Made by a program: the position numbers and the translations under genes
Notes under the pieces: generated by a model
Database searches by the model: none
The model's input: only the letters and a program-made list of their open reading frames with translations
Told to the model about the DNA's origin: nothing
Shown here: positions 54,074-62,469 of the stretch, piece after piece
Layout: each line of letters starts with the position of its first letter
Numbering within the stretch: the first letter of the stretch is position 1
Assembly (NCBI RefSeq): GCF_000812945.1
Contig: NZ_JSYM01000002.1
Location: forward strand, 124,001-188,000
Origin: Flavobacterium sp. AED
GTDB lineage: Bacteria > Bacteroidota > Bacteroidia > Flavobacteriales > Flavobacteriaceae
DNA: 64,000 nt
Direction of reading: 5' to 3'

Positions 54074-54754
54074 TTATTCAGCCAGTTTTTTTAGTTTGTT
54101 GATTTCTTTCAAAACTATCTTTTTACCAGTCAATTCAATCAGTCCTAGTTTATTAAAATCAGATAATAATCGAATACAGCTTTCTGTGGCAGTACCAATC
54201 ATACTGGCTAATTCATCTCTTGAAAGTTGGATTTTTAAAGAATTATCTTCATTTTTCCCAAAGGTGTCATGTAAATAAAGAAGCGTTTCCGCTAATCTTT
54301 CTTTGACAGTTTTTTGGGCTAAATTGACCATGTGATCATCTGCTTCTTTTAAATCTCCACAAATGGTTTTCATTACATTCATTGAAAACTGATTGTTCTT
54401 ATCAAAGTATCCCATTACTTCCGACTTTGGAATAAAACAAACCTCCATGTCTTCAAGAGCAACAGCACTTAGATTTACAGGTTCGTCACTAATCATGGAA
54501 CGTTGACCTAATAATTCTCCTTTAGTTACCAATTTTACAATATGATCCTTACCATTTGGACTCAGTTTTGTGAGCTTGCAAATACCATCCTTAACACAAT
54601 AGATACCATTGACGTTTTCACCTTCTTCAAAAATCACTTCCCCTTTTTTAATAGTGTGAGATGTTTTGCAGTCAGAAAGTTGTAGTAATTCGTTTTTAGT
54701 AAGTGCTTTTAAAGAGCTAAATTCTCTAACGATACATTGTTCGCATTTGCTCAT
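54074..54754 (-). CDS. Crp/Fnr-family transcriptional regulator of the cbb3 locus
   Basis: The ATG at 54754 gives 226 residues. The upstream ATG at 54793 lies before the predicted transcription start. A cyclic-nucleotide-binding-like domain (KKGEVIFEEGENVNGIYCVK) is followed by a dimer helix and a helix-turn-helix with SRDELASMIGTATESCIRLL. Cys4 and Cys7 (CEQC) and Cys106 (VCFIP, aligned by eye with Fnr Cys122) suggest an iron-sulfur cluster. The third Fnr Cys is Ser13 here, with Cys29 as a possible substitute. In the recognition helix Glu and Arg are kept, consistent with TGA-type half-sites. It is divergent from ccoI and probably senses low oxygen. Confidence 0.88.
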   Translation of the reverse strand: MSKCEQCIVREFSSLKALTKNELLQLSDCKTSHTIKKGEVIFEEGENVNGIYCVKDGICKLTKLSPNGKDHIVKLVTKGELLGQRSMISDEPVNLSAVALEDMEVCFIPKSEVMGYFDKNNQFSMNVMKTICGDLKEADDHMVNLAQKTVKERLAETLLYLHDTFGKNEDNSLKIQLSRDELASMIGTATESCIRLLSDFNKLGLIELTGKKIVLKEINKLKKLAE

Positions 54755-54780
54755 AATTGGAAGGTATTTTAAATCTATTA

Positions 54781-54788
54781 CAAATTTA
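54781..54788 (-). promoter_or_regulatory. Probable -7 element (TAAATTTG) of the Crp/Fnr gene
   Basis: The minus strand reads TAAATTTG, fitting TAnnTTTG. Transcription would start near 54775, about 20 bases before the ATG at 54754. The palindrome at 54797-54812 would lie between this element and the -33 region. Confidence 0.55.
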
Positions 54789-54796
54789 GACATTTA

Positions 54797-54812
54797 TATG
54801 ACATATATCATA
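54797..54812. promoter_or_regulatory. Crp/Fnr-type operator upstream of ccoI (TATGACATATATCATA)
   Basis: The site has the 5-6-5 geometry TATGA-N6-TCATA of Crp/Fnr dimer sites. Its centre is 36.5 bases upstream of the last G of the ccoI -7 element, near position -41.5. The distance is the same as for the second site at 57356. Confidence 0.65.
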
Positions 54813-54833
54813 TTTTTAACTCATTCAATTTGT

Positions 54834-54841
54834 CACCTTTG
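54834..54841 (+). promoter_or_regulatory. Probable -7 element (CACCTTTG) of ccoI
   Basis: CACCTTTG differs from TAnnTTTG at the first base only. A start near 54847 gives an 18-base leader to the ATG at 54865. A weakened -7 element with an operator at -41.5 is what an activator-dependent promoter would show. Confidence 0.5.
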
Positions 54842-54864
54842 TTTCAGGTAAAATGAGCAAATTT

Positions 54865-57300
54865 ATGGACACACAAAACTGTTTCCATTGTGGATTAGAT
54901 ATTATAAAAGAAGATGAAATTATTTTTGATGCCAAAAATTTTTGTTGCAACGGATGCAAAACCGTGTACGAGATTTTTAGCCTCAATGATTTGACATGTT
55001 ATTATGATTTTGAAAAATCCCCTGGAGCAACCCCGCAAGAAATTAATGGTAAATATGATTTTTTAGATAATGAGAGTATTGTATCCAAACTTTTGGAATT
55101 TGAAGAAAATTCAACCGCTATTATTTCACTTAGTATTCCTCATATACATTGTAGCTCGTGTATTTGGATTTTGGAAAATCTACAGCGTCTTCAAAAAGGA
55201 ATAAACACTTCTCAAGTTAATTTTCCTGAAAAAAGAGTCCGAATCACTTTCAATCCCGAAGTTGTTTCTATTAAAGCTATTGTTTATTTATTGAGTTCTA
55301 TTGGTTATGAACCTTACATAAGTCTTGAAAACTATGAAACGGGAACTAATAATGTCGATAGAAGTTTAACGTATAAATTAGGTGTTGCCTTCTTTTGTTT
55401 TGGAAATATAATGTTGCTTTCATTTCCAGAATATTTTGAAGTTAAAGAATTTTGGCTAGACCAATACCGAGATTTTTTTAGAGGAGCCATTTTTATATTA
55501 TCATTACCCAGTTTTTTCTATTCAGCCAGTGGCTATTATGTTTCGGCGTATAAAAGTATTAAATCTAAAATGCTCAATATCGATATTCCTATTGCTTTGG
55601 GAATTATTGTGATGTTTGTGCGAAGTACGTTTGACATCTTTATGAATTACGGATCTGGATTCTTCGATAGCTTAACAGGATTGATTTTCTTTATGCTTTT
55701 GGGTAAAATGTTCCAAATCAAAACCTATAGTTTTTTGAGTTTCGAAAGAGATTTTAAATCTTATTTTCCAATAGCAATTACCAAGATTAATACCGATACT
55801 ACTGAAGAAAGTGTAGCGATTTATGAAGTTCAAAAAGGCGACCGATTACTCATTAGAAACCAAGAATTAATTCCTGTTGATGGGATTTTAATTTCTGAAA
55901 AAGCAGAAATCGATTATAGCTTTGTTACTGGAGAAGCGGTTCCTATTACCAAACAATCAGGTGATAAAGTATTTGCAGGAGGAAAACAAATAGGTAAAGT
56001 AATAGAAATGGAGGTTTTACATTCGGTTTCACAAAGCTATTTGACACAGTTGTGGAGTAATGATGTGTTCCAAAAAAATGTAGAACAAAAACACAAAACC
56101 ATTACGGATCGAATTAGCCGCTATTTTACGCCCATACTTTTATTAATTGCGTTTGTTGGATTTGGATATTGGATTTCTATTGACGCTAATGTTGCTTTTA
56201 ATGTGTTTACAGCGGTATTGATTGTTGCTTGCCCATGTGCATTGGCATTGACGGCCCCATTTACTTTTGGAAACGTATTGCGAATTTTAGGAAAACAGAA
56301 ATTCTACCTCAAAAACGCTTTAGTTATTGAACAATTAGCTAAAGTTGACACTATAGTTTTTGATAAAACGGGAACTATTACAACTAATAAAAAATCGAAT
56401 ATTTCCTATGAATCCTCCCCCAACCCCTCCGAAGGAGGGGAGCAAAAAAAAGTAGAGACAGATACAAATTTAATATTGATAAAAAACGCACTTCGTGGAT
56501 CAAACCATCCATTGAGTAGAATGCTGTATGACTTTTTACCTGAAATGAAAAGATTAAAAATAGATGATTTTGAAGAGATTACAGGGAAAGGAATTAAAGT
56601 AAAAATAGAAGGGAATATAATTCAAATTGGTTCGGCAGAATTTTGCGTACCTCCTTTATCTGTCTCGTCTCCCTCCCCTTCGGGGAGGGTTGGGGAGGGG
56701 AATACCTCTGTCCATATAAAAATTAACGGTATTTATTATGGAAAATTTATTTTCAACAATCAATATAGAGAAGGGTTAGAAGAACTTTTCAAAAATCTAA
56801 GCAGTAAGTATCAAATTAAGGTTTTATCTGGCGATAATGAAGGGGAAAGAGCAACATTAGAAAACCTTTTGCCCAAAGGCACGGAATTAATCTTCAATCA
56901 AAAACCGGAAGAAAAATTAGATTTCATTAAAAAATTACAAGAAGAAGGCAAAAATGTGATGATGGTGGGTGATGGATTGAATGATGCCGGAGCTTTGGCG
57001 CAAAGCAATGTAGGAATTTCAATTTCTGAAAATGTGAATGTTTTTTCACCGGCTTGTGATGCTATTCTGGATGCTAGTCAATTTCAAAAATTAAGCTATT
57101 TCTTGAGGCTTTCTAAAAATGCGATAACAACCATAAAGATGAGTTTTACGCTTTCACTTTTATACAATGTGGTTGGATTGTCATTTGCGATTACAGGAAA
57201 TTTATTGCCTTTGGTAGCGGCTATCATTATGCCTTTGAGCACAATAACTATTGTAAGTTTTGTGACTGTGATGAGCAGCTATTACGCAAATAAAAAATAG
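54865..57300 (+). CDS. ccoI: Copper-transporting P-type ATPase for cbb3 oxidase assembly, with two palindromic inserts
   Basis: From the ATG at 54865 the protein has 811 residues; an ATG 12 bases earlier is also possible. Order: a Cys-rich N-terminus (CFHCGLDI, CCNGCKTVYEIF), a heavy-metal domain with HCSSCIW, membrane segments, VACPCALALTAPF (CPC), FDKTGTITTNKK (phosphorylated Asp near residue 500), SNHPLSRML (HP motif) and GDGLNDAGALAQ. This is the CcoI/FixI type, which moves copper across the inner membrane for the oxidase. Two segments in the nucleotide-binding region, SSPNPSEGGEQ near residue 517 and SSPSPSGRVGEG near 602, are encoded by GC-rich palindromes unlike the rest of the gene. 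Confidence 0.93.
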   Translation: MDTQNCFHCGLDIIKEDEIIFDAKNFCCNGCKTVYEIFSLNDLTCYYDFEKSPGATPQEINGKYDFLDNESIVSKLLEFEENSTAIISLSIPHIHCSSCIWILENLQRLQKGINTSQVNFPEKRVRITFNPEVVSIKAIVYLLSSIGYEPYISLENYETGTNNVDRSLTYKLGVAFFCFGNIMLLSFPEYFEVKEFWLDQYRDFFRGAIFILSLPSFFYSASGYYVSAYKSIKSKMLNIDIPIALGIIVMFVRSTFDIFMNYGSGFFDSLTGLIFFMLLGKMFQIKTYSFLSFERDFKSYFPIAITKINTDTTEESVAIYEVQKGDRLLIRNQELIPVDGILISEKAEIDYSFVTGEAVPITKQSGDKVFAGGKQIGKVIEMEVLHSVSQSYLTQLWSNDVFQKNVEQKHKTITDRISRYFTPILLLIAFVGFGYWISIDANVAFNVFTAVLIVACPCALALTAPFTFGNVLRILGKQKFYLKNALVIEQLAKVDTIVFDKTGTITTNKKSNISYESSPNPSEGGEQKKVETDTNLILIKNALRGSNHPLSRMLYDFLPEMKRLKIDDFEEITGKGIKVKIEGNIIQIGSAEFCVPPLSVSSPSPSGRVGEGNTSVHIKINGIYYGKFIFNNQYREGLEELFKNLSSKYQIKVLSGDNEGERATLENLLPKGTELIFNQKPEEKLDFIKKLQEEGKNVMMVGDGLNDAGALAQSNVGISISENVNVFSPACDAILDASQFQKLSYFLRLSKNAITTIKMSFTLSLLYNVVGLSFAITGNLLPLVAAIIMPLSTITIVSFVTVMSSYYANKK
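56414..56442 (+). repeat. GC-rich palindromic repeat inside ccoI, copy 1
   Basis: The core CCCCTCC-GAA-GGAGGGG (56424-56440) is preceded by CCTCCCCCAA. It is read in frame as part of the ATPase. Base composition is very different from the surrounding gene. It is the same family as copy 2 in the opposite orientation. Confidence 0.85.
56669..56700 (-). repeat. GC-rich palindromic repeat inside ccoI, copy 2 (inverted)
   Basis: The core CCCTCCCC-TTC-GGGGAGGG (56671-56689) is followed by TTGGGGAGGGG. Its reverse complement lines up with copy 1, including the shared (C)CCCAACCC segment. It is also read in frame. Confidence 0.85.
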
Positions 57301-57355
57301 AATTATATAAGTTTTTGAACTGCGCTTTCACATGTTTTTAACATAAAACAAGAAG

Positions 57356-57371
57356 TATGACAAATGTCATA
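57356..57371. promoter_or_regulatory. Crp/Fnr-type operator upstream of ccoS (TATGACAAATGTCATA)
   Basis: A perfect 7-base inverted repeat with a 2-base centre, again TATGA-N6-TCATA. The centre is 36.5 bases before the last G of the -7 element TAACTTTG, the same distance as at ccoI. Confidence 0.7.
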
Positions 57372-57392
57372 TTTTACTACAAAACGTAAAAG

Positions 57393-57400
57393 TAACTTTG
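57393..57400 (+). promoter_or_regulatory. -7 element (TAACTTTG) of the ccoS-ccoNO operon
   Basis: An exact match to TAnnTTTG, 17 bases before the ccoS ATG. It gives the main oxidase operon its own promoter, separate from the ccoI promoter. Confidence 0.65.
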
Positions 57401-57417
57401 TTAACACAAATTAAGGT

Positions 57418-57609
57418 ATGAGTGTCATTTATTTATTAATCTCCATCAGTATAATAGTCGCGATAGGGTTTTTTATTGCTTTTATAAGAGCGGTAAAAAC
57501 CGGTCAATATGATGATGATTATACACCGTCAGTCAGAATGCTTTTTGACGATGAGCTTTTGAAATCAACCCAAAAAGAAGAGCGACCCGAAAAACAAGAT
57601 GAGAAGTAA
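57418..57609 (+). CDS. ccoS: cbb3 oxidase maturation protein CcoS
   Basis: A 63-residue protein with one N-terminal membrane segment (MSVIYLLISISIIVAIGFFI) and the conserved KTGQYDDDYTPSVRMLFDD stretch, as in FixS/CcoS. It is needed for cofactor loading of the oxidase. It is followed by ccoNO after 67 bases. Confidence 0.9.
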   Translation: MSVIYLLISISIIVAIGFFIAFIRAVKTGQYDDDYTPSVRMLFDDELLKSTQKEERPEKQDEK

Positions 57610-57676
57610 TTGAATCTGAAAACTCAATAACTTTTAGCCTTAAATAGTAAACTTTTAAATTAAAACAGATTTAATT

Positions 57677-59866
57677 ATGGAAATGCAGCAGTTTTATTAT
57701 GACAACAAAATTGTAAAAAAATTCATTTACGCAACCATCGTCTTTGGAGTCGTAGGGATGTTAGTGGGGCTTACATTAGCCTTTATGTTCCTTTTTCCAA
57801 ATGTAACCGATGGAATTTCGTGGTTGAGTTACGGTCGATTAAGACCTTTACACACGAATGCAGTTATCTTTGCTTTTGTGGGAAATGCAATGTTTGCAGG
57901 GATTTATTACTCTTTGCAACGATTGTTGAAAGCCAGGATGTTCAATGATTTTTTGAGTAATCTTCATTTTTGGGGATGGCAATTGATTATTGTTGCTGCT
58001 GCCATATCATTGCCTCTTGGGTATAGTTCTTCAAAAGAATATGCCGAATTAGAATGGCCAATTGATATAGCAATTGCAGTGATTTGGGTTGTTTTTGGTA
58101 TCAATATGATTGGAACCATTTTAAAACGTAGAGAGCGCCATTTGTATGTTGCGATTTGGTTTTACTTGGCAACTTTTGTTACTGTAGCTGTTTTACATAT
58201 TTTCAATAGTTTAGAATTGCCGGTTTCACCCATGAAAAGTTATTCTGTTTATGCAGGAGTTCAAGATGCATTAGTGCAATGGTGGTACGGACATAATGCG
58301 GTTGCGTTTTTCTTGACAACACCTTTCTTAGGATTAATGTATTATTACGTTCCAAAAGCGGCGAATCGTCCCGTGTATTCTTATAGACTATCTATTGTTC
58401 ACTTCTGGTCATTGATTTTTATTTATATCTGGGCTGGTCCTCACCACTTGTTATATTCAGCGTTGCCTAACTGGGCACAAAATTTAGGAGTAGCTTTTTC
58501 TATCATGTTGATTGCACCATCTTGGGGTGGAATGATAAACGGGCTTTTAACTTTGAGAGGTGTTTGGGATAAAGTGCGAGTAGATCCAGTTTTAAAATTC
58601 TTTGTTGTGGCCATCACTGGTTACGGAATGGCAACTTTTGAAGGGCCAATGTTATCGTTGAAAAATGTAAATGCGATTGCGCATTACACGGATTGGATTA
58701 TTGCTCACGTTCATGTAGGGGCGTTAGCCTGGAATGGATTTATGGCTTTTGGTATGATATATTGGTTGATTCCCAGAATGACTAAAAGCACTTTGTATTC
58801 TCTTAAATTAGCTAATTTTCACTTTTGGATAGGTACTTTAGGGATCATTTTATATACAATTCCAATGTATGTTGCTGGGTTTTTACAAGCTTCTATGTGG
58901 AAACAGTTTAATCCAGATGGAACGTTAACTTATGGTAACTTCCTTGAAACTGTAACTCAAATTATGCCAATGTATTGGATGAGAGCTATTGGTGGAACTC
59001 TTTATTTAATTGGGATGTTTTCTTTAGTGTATAATATTATCCAAACCGTTAGATTAGGTTCTAAAATAGAAGACGAATTAGCTGAAGCACCTGAATTAAT
59101 AAAAATAAGTTCTGGAAGAGTTAAAGGAGAGAAATTTCATCCTTGGTTAGAAAGAAAACCTATTCAATTGACAATCTTAGCAACTATTGCTATTTTAATT
59201 GGTGGTGTTATTCAAATTGTACCTACGATTATGGTGAAATCAAATATCCCAACGATTGCCAGTGTAAAACCCTATTCACCTTTAGAATTGGAAGGGCGTG
59301 ATTTATACATTCGTGAAGGTTGTGTAGGGTGTCACTCTCAATCTGTTCGTCCTTTCCGTAGTGAAGTGGAACGTTATGGACCACAATCTAAAGCAGGGGA
59401 ATTTGTATACGATCATCCATTCCTTTGGGGGTCAAAACGTACAGGTCCTGATTTATTGAGAGTAGGTGGAAAATACAATGATAACTGGCATTTCAACCAC
59501 TTTTGGAGTCCTCAAAGTATATCTGCAGGTTCAATTATGCCAGGTTATAAATGGCTTTTTGATAATAAACCGATGGATATTTCTCTAACTCAAAGCAAGA
59601 TGAAAGCCATGGTTACACTTGGTGTTCCTTATACTGATGCTCAAGTTGCAAATGGGTTGAATGATTTAAGAGCGCAAGCCATTAAAATTGAAGAAAGCTT
59701 GAAAAACGATCCTGACTTTGTAAAAAGCTATAATGATAGCAAGAAAAAAGCAGAAGCAAGAGGAGAAAAATTTATTCCAATGAATGAAAGAGAAATCGTA
59801 GCAATGATTGCTTACATACAAAGACTTGGAACGGATATTAAAGTAAAAGATATAGCTAAAAAATAA
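57677..59866 (+). CDS. ccoNO: Fused cbb3 cytochrome c oxidase subunits I and II (CcoNO)
   Basis: The 729-residue protein joins two subunits. Residues 1 to about 470 are CcoN, with 12 membrane helices and heme/copper His ligands in RPLHTNAVIFAF, WWYGHNAVAFFLTTPF, WAGPHHLLY and WIIAHVHVGALAWNG. From about 495 a membrane anchor leads to the CcoO cytochrome c part, with CVGCH, GPDLLRVGGKYND and SIMPGY (Met ligand). The complex reduces oxygen with high affinity at the inner membrane. Fusion of N and O in one chain is the usual Bacteroidota form. Confidence 0.96.
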   Translation: MEMQQFYYDNKIVKKFIYATIVFGVVGMLVGLTLAFMFLFPNVTDGISWLSYGRLRPLHTNAVIFAFVGNAMFAGIYYSLQRLLKARMFNDFLSNLHFWGWQLIIVAAAISLPLGYSSSKEYAELEWPIDIAIAVIWVVFGINMIGTILKRRERHLYVAIWFYLATFVTVAVLHIFNSLELPVSPMKSYSVYAGVQDALVQWWYGHNAVAFFLTTPFLGLMYYYVPKAANRPVYSYRLSIVHFWSLIFIYIWAGPHHLLYSALPNWAQNLGVAFSIMLIAPSWGGMINGLLTLRGVWDKVRVDPVLKFFVVAITGYGMATFEGPMLSLKNVNAIAHYTDWIIAHVHVGALAWNGFMAFGMIYWLIPRMTKSTLYSLKLANFHFWIGTLGIILYTIPMYVAGFLQASMWKQFNPDGTLTYGNFLETVTQIMPMYWMRAIGGTLYLIGMFSLVYNIIQTVRLGSKIEDELAEAPELIKISSGRVKGEKFHPWLERKPIQLTILATIAILIGGVIQIVPTIMVKSNIPTIASVKPYSPLELEGRDLYIREGCVGCHSQSVRPFRSEVERYGPQSKAGEFVYDHPFLWGSKRTGPDLLRVGGKYNDNWHFNHFWSPQSISAGSIMPGYKWLFDNKPMDISLTQSKMKAMVTLGVPYTDAQVANGLNDLRAQAIKIEESLKNDPDFVKSYNDSKKKAEARGEKFIPMNEREIVAMIAYIQRLGTDIKVKDIAKK

Positions 59867-59871
59867 AAGTC

Positions 59872-60042
59872 ATGTTCGAACAAATTAAACACAATATGGA
59901 AACTATCGAGGGAGTTGCGATATATCCAATCTTATCGTTATTAATCTTCTTCGTCTTTTTCATTGGACTTGGAATTTGGGTTTTCTCTTATAAAAAAGAC
60001 AAGATTACTGAATTAAGCCAAATCCCTTTGAACGACAATTAA
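59872..60042 (+). CDS. ccoQ: Small CcoQ-like subunit of cbb3 oxidase, 56 aa
   Basis: The ATG at 59872 opens a 56-residue frame, MFEQIKHNMETIEGVAIYPI then a single membrane segment (LSLLIFFVFFIGLGIWVFSY) and a charged tail. Position between ccoNO (5-base gap) and ccoP (27-base gap), size and single helix match CcoQ, which stabilises the complex. The frame is easily missed because of its length. Confidence 0.85.
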   Translation: MFEQIKHNMETIEGVAIYPILSLLIFFVFFIGLGIWVFSYKKDKITELSQIPLNDN

Positions 60043-60069
60043 ATAGTATAATTTTTTAAAATTTAGAAA

Positions 60070-61008
60070 ATGAAAAAATTAATTCCAGCATATGTAAGAG
60101 TACCGGTTGTTTTCTTTGCTGTATTTGGAGCAATGGAGTATTTTATTGATTCAGGTGACAGACCAGCTTTTATAAAATTCCCAATGGTTGCTGTCTTTTT
60201 ATTTGTGTTTCTATTCCTTTTGATAGCGATAGAAATTACAATGAGCGCAGTCGATAATATTACCTATCAATTGATGACAGAAGAACAGAAACAAAAATTG
60301 GAAAATGTTACTTCTATTAGTTTTAAAGAAAAAGCATGGTTCAAAAACCTGATGAAAAGTTTAACTAAATCAGTACCATTAGAAAATGAAAATCAATTGT
60401 TACTGGAGCATGATTACGATGGCATAAAGGAATTAGATAACAATTTGCCGCCTTGGTGGGTTTATTTATTCTACGCTTGTATTCTTTTTGGGGTTGTTTA
60501 CATGGTTCGATATGAAGTTTTAGGAGCCGATAATCAAGAAATGGAGCTTAAAAAAGAAGTAGCCCAAGCCAAAATTGATATTGCTGAATACATGAAAACT
60601 GCTCCAGATTTGATGGATGAAAAAACAGTTGTTTTATTGACGGAGCCTGCGGATTTAGCGGCTGGTAAAACAATTTTTTCTGCAAATTGTATTCCTTGTC
60701 ACAGAGCTGATGCTGGAGGACAAATTGGGCCAAACTTAACGGATAACCGTTGGATTTTGGGTGGAGGAATCAAGAATTTGTTTCACACTATTACAAATGG
60801 AGGCCGCGATGGAAAAGGGATGATTGCCTGGAAAGGTACTTTGAAACCAAAAGATATTCAGCATGTTGCCAGTTATGTATTGTCTTTACAAGGAAGCAAT
60901 CCAAAAGATCCAAAAGCACCGGATGGTGAAATTTGGGTTGATGAGAATGCTCCCAAAATCGATGCTACTGTTACTTTAAAAACAGATAGTACTCCAATTA
61001 AAAAATAA
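60070..61008 (+). CDS. ccoP: cbb3 oxidase subunit III, cytochrome c (CcoP)
   Basis: The 312-residue protein has two N-terminal hydrophobic segments (VPVVFFAVFGAMEYF; MVAVFLFVFLFLLIA), a further membrane helix with the CcoP motif NNLPPWWVYLFYA, and a C-terminal cytochrome c domain with CIPCHRADAGGQIGPNL. Only one CxxCH motif is present, whereas classical proteobacterial CcoP has two. It passes electrons to CcoNO. The extra N-terminal helices may take over part of a second small subunit's role. Confidence 0.93.
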   Translation: MKKLIPAYVRVPVVFFAVFGAMEYFIDSGDRPAFIKFPMVAVFLFVFLFLLIAIEITMSAVDNITYQLMTEEQKQKLENVTSISFKEKAWFKNLMKSLTKSVPLENENQLLLEHDYDGIKELDNNLPPWWVYLFYACILFGVVYMVRYEVLGADNQEMELKKEVAQAKIDIAEYMKTAPDLMDEKTVVLLTEPADLAAGKTIFSANCIPCHRADAGGQIGPNLTDNRWILGGGIKNLFHTITNGGRDGKGMIAWKGTLKPKDIQHVASYVLSLQGSNPKDPKAPDGEIWVDENAPKIDATVTLKTDSTPIKK

Positions 61009-61012
61009 AAAA

Positions 61013-62431
61013 ATGTCAAAATTACCAGACGAAGCTTTTAGAGATACCATCGGAACGATTGATGAAGAAGGAAATCGAAAATTTATTTTCCCTAAAAAAC
61101 CTTCCGGTAAATTTTATGATTATAGAAAGTGGGTCAGTTACTTTTTACTGATTGTTCTAGTTGCCAATCCCTTTATAAAGATTAATGGCAATCAGTTCAT
61201 GATGTTTAATGTGTTGGAAAGAAGATTCAATATTTTTGGATTTCCATTTTGGCCACAAGATTTTTATCTTTTCGTTCTTTTTATGATTGTTGGAGTCGTA
61301 TTCGTGATTCTTTTTACGGTGATTTTTGGACGAATATTTTGCGGATGGATTTGTCCGCAGACTATTTTTTTAGAAATGGTTTTCCGCAGAATTGAATATT
61401 GGATTGAAGGGGATCGTGGTGCCCAAATTCGTTTGAAAAAACAAGAGTGGAACGCAGAAAAAATCAGAAAAAAAGGACTTAAATGGACTCTGTTTTTAAT
61501 CATCTCCTTTTTTATTGCCAATGTCTTTCTGGCGTATCTTATCAGTAGTGATACCTTGTTTTTAATGATTGAAGAAGGTCCTGAAAATCATGTAAGTACT
61601 TTGGTTTCACTGTTGATTTTTACTGGTGTATTCTACTTTGTTTTTGCTTGGTTTAGAGAACAAGTTTGTATTATAGCCTGTCCTTACGGAAGATTACAAG
61701 GTGTTTTGTTAGATGATAAATCGATAAATGTAGCGTATGATTTTGTTCGTGGTGAAAAAGAATTAGGAAGAGCTAAGTTCAACAAACAAGAAGATAGAGC
61801 AGTCACTGGAAAAGGGGATTGTATTGATTGCAAACAATGTGTGAATGTTTGTCCAACCGGAATTGATATCCGAAATGGGGTTCAATTGGAATGTATCAAT
61901 TGCACTGCTTGTATTGATGAATGCGATACTATTATGGAAAGTGTTGGATTGCCAAAAGGCTTAATTCGTTATGCATCAGAAGATGAAATTGAGAAAAAAA
62001 TCAAGTTCAAATTCACTCCAAGAATGAAAGGCTATTCTGCTGTATTGTTTATTTTGACAGGAATTTTAATAGGATTATTGTTTTTACGGACAGATGTCGA
62101 GGCTAGTATTTTGAGATTGCCTGGACAATTGTTTCAGCATAAAGGAGATAATATCAGTAACATCTATACTTTTAAGATCATCAATAAAACCAACAATGAT
62201 TTTAATGATATTCATTTCAAATTAGTTGGAATAAGGGGAACCTTAAAAGTAGTAGGAAAACAAGATTTCAAAATTCCTAAACAGGGTATGAATGGGGGAA
62301 CTCTATTTGTGGAAATCAATCAAAATTTATTAGACAGCGATAAAACAAAATTAAAAATTGATGTCTATAACGGAACTGAAAAAATTGAAACAAGCACAAC
62401 TAGTTTTTTAAGTCCGCGAAGTTTTGATTAG
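61013..62431 (+). CDS. ccoG: Cytochrome c oxidase accessory protein CcoG (FixG)
   Basis: The 472-residue protein has about five membrane helices. Iron-sulfur motifs are FCGWICPQTIFLEMVFRRIE, CIIACPYGRLQG, GDCIDCKQCVNVCPTGIDI (4Fe-4S) and ECINCTACIDECD (second 4Fe-4S). A C-terminal Ig-like IG_FixG domain starts near residue 370. It takes part in oxidase assembly, with a proposed role in copper reduction. The gene starts 4 bases after ccoP. Confidence 0.95.
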   Translation: MSKLPDEAFRDTIGTIDEEGNRKFIFPKKPSGKFYDYRKWVSYFLLIVLVANPFIKINGNQFMMFNVLERRFNIFGFPFWPQDFYLFVLFMIVGVVFVILFTVIFGRIFCGWICPQTIFLEMVFRRIEYWIEGDRGAQIRLKKQEWNAEKIRKKGLKWTLFLIISFFIANVFLAYLISSDTLFLMIEEGPENHVSTLVSLLIFTGVFYFVFAWFREQVCIIACPYGRLQGVLLDDKSINVAYDFVRGEKELGRAKFNKQEDRAVTGKGDCIDCKQCVNVCPTGIDIRNGVQLECINCTACIDECDTIMESVGLPKGLIRYASEDEIEKKIKFKFTPRMKGYSAVLFILTGILIGLLFLRTDVEASILRLPGQLFQHKGDNISNIYTFKIINKTNNDFNDIHFKLVGIRGTLKVVGKQDFKIPKQGMNGGTLFVEINQNLLDSDKTKLKIDVYNGTEKIETSTTSFLSPRSFD

Positions 62432-62469
62432 GGAATTAGTTTAGGATTAAAATATATAAATAAAATATC

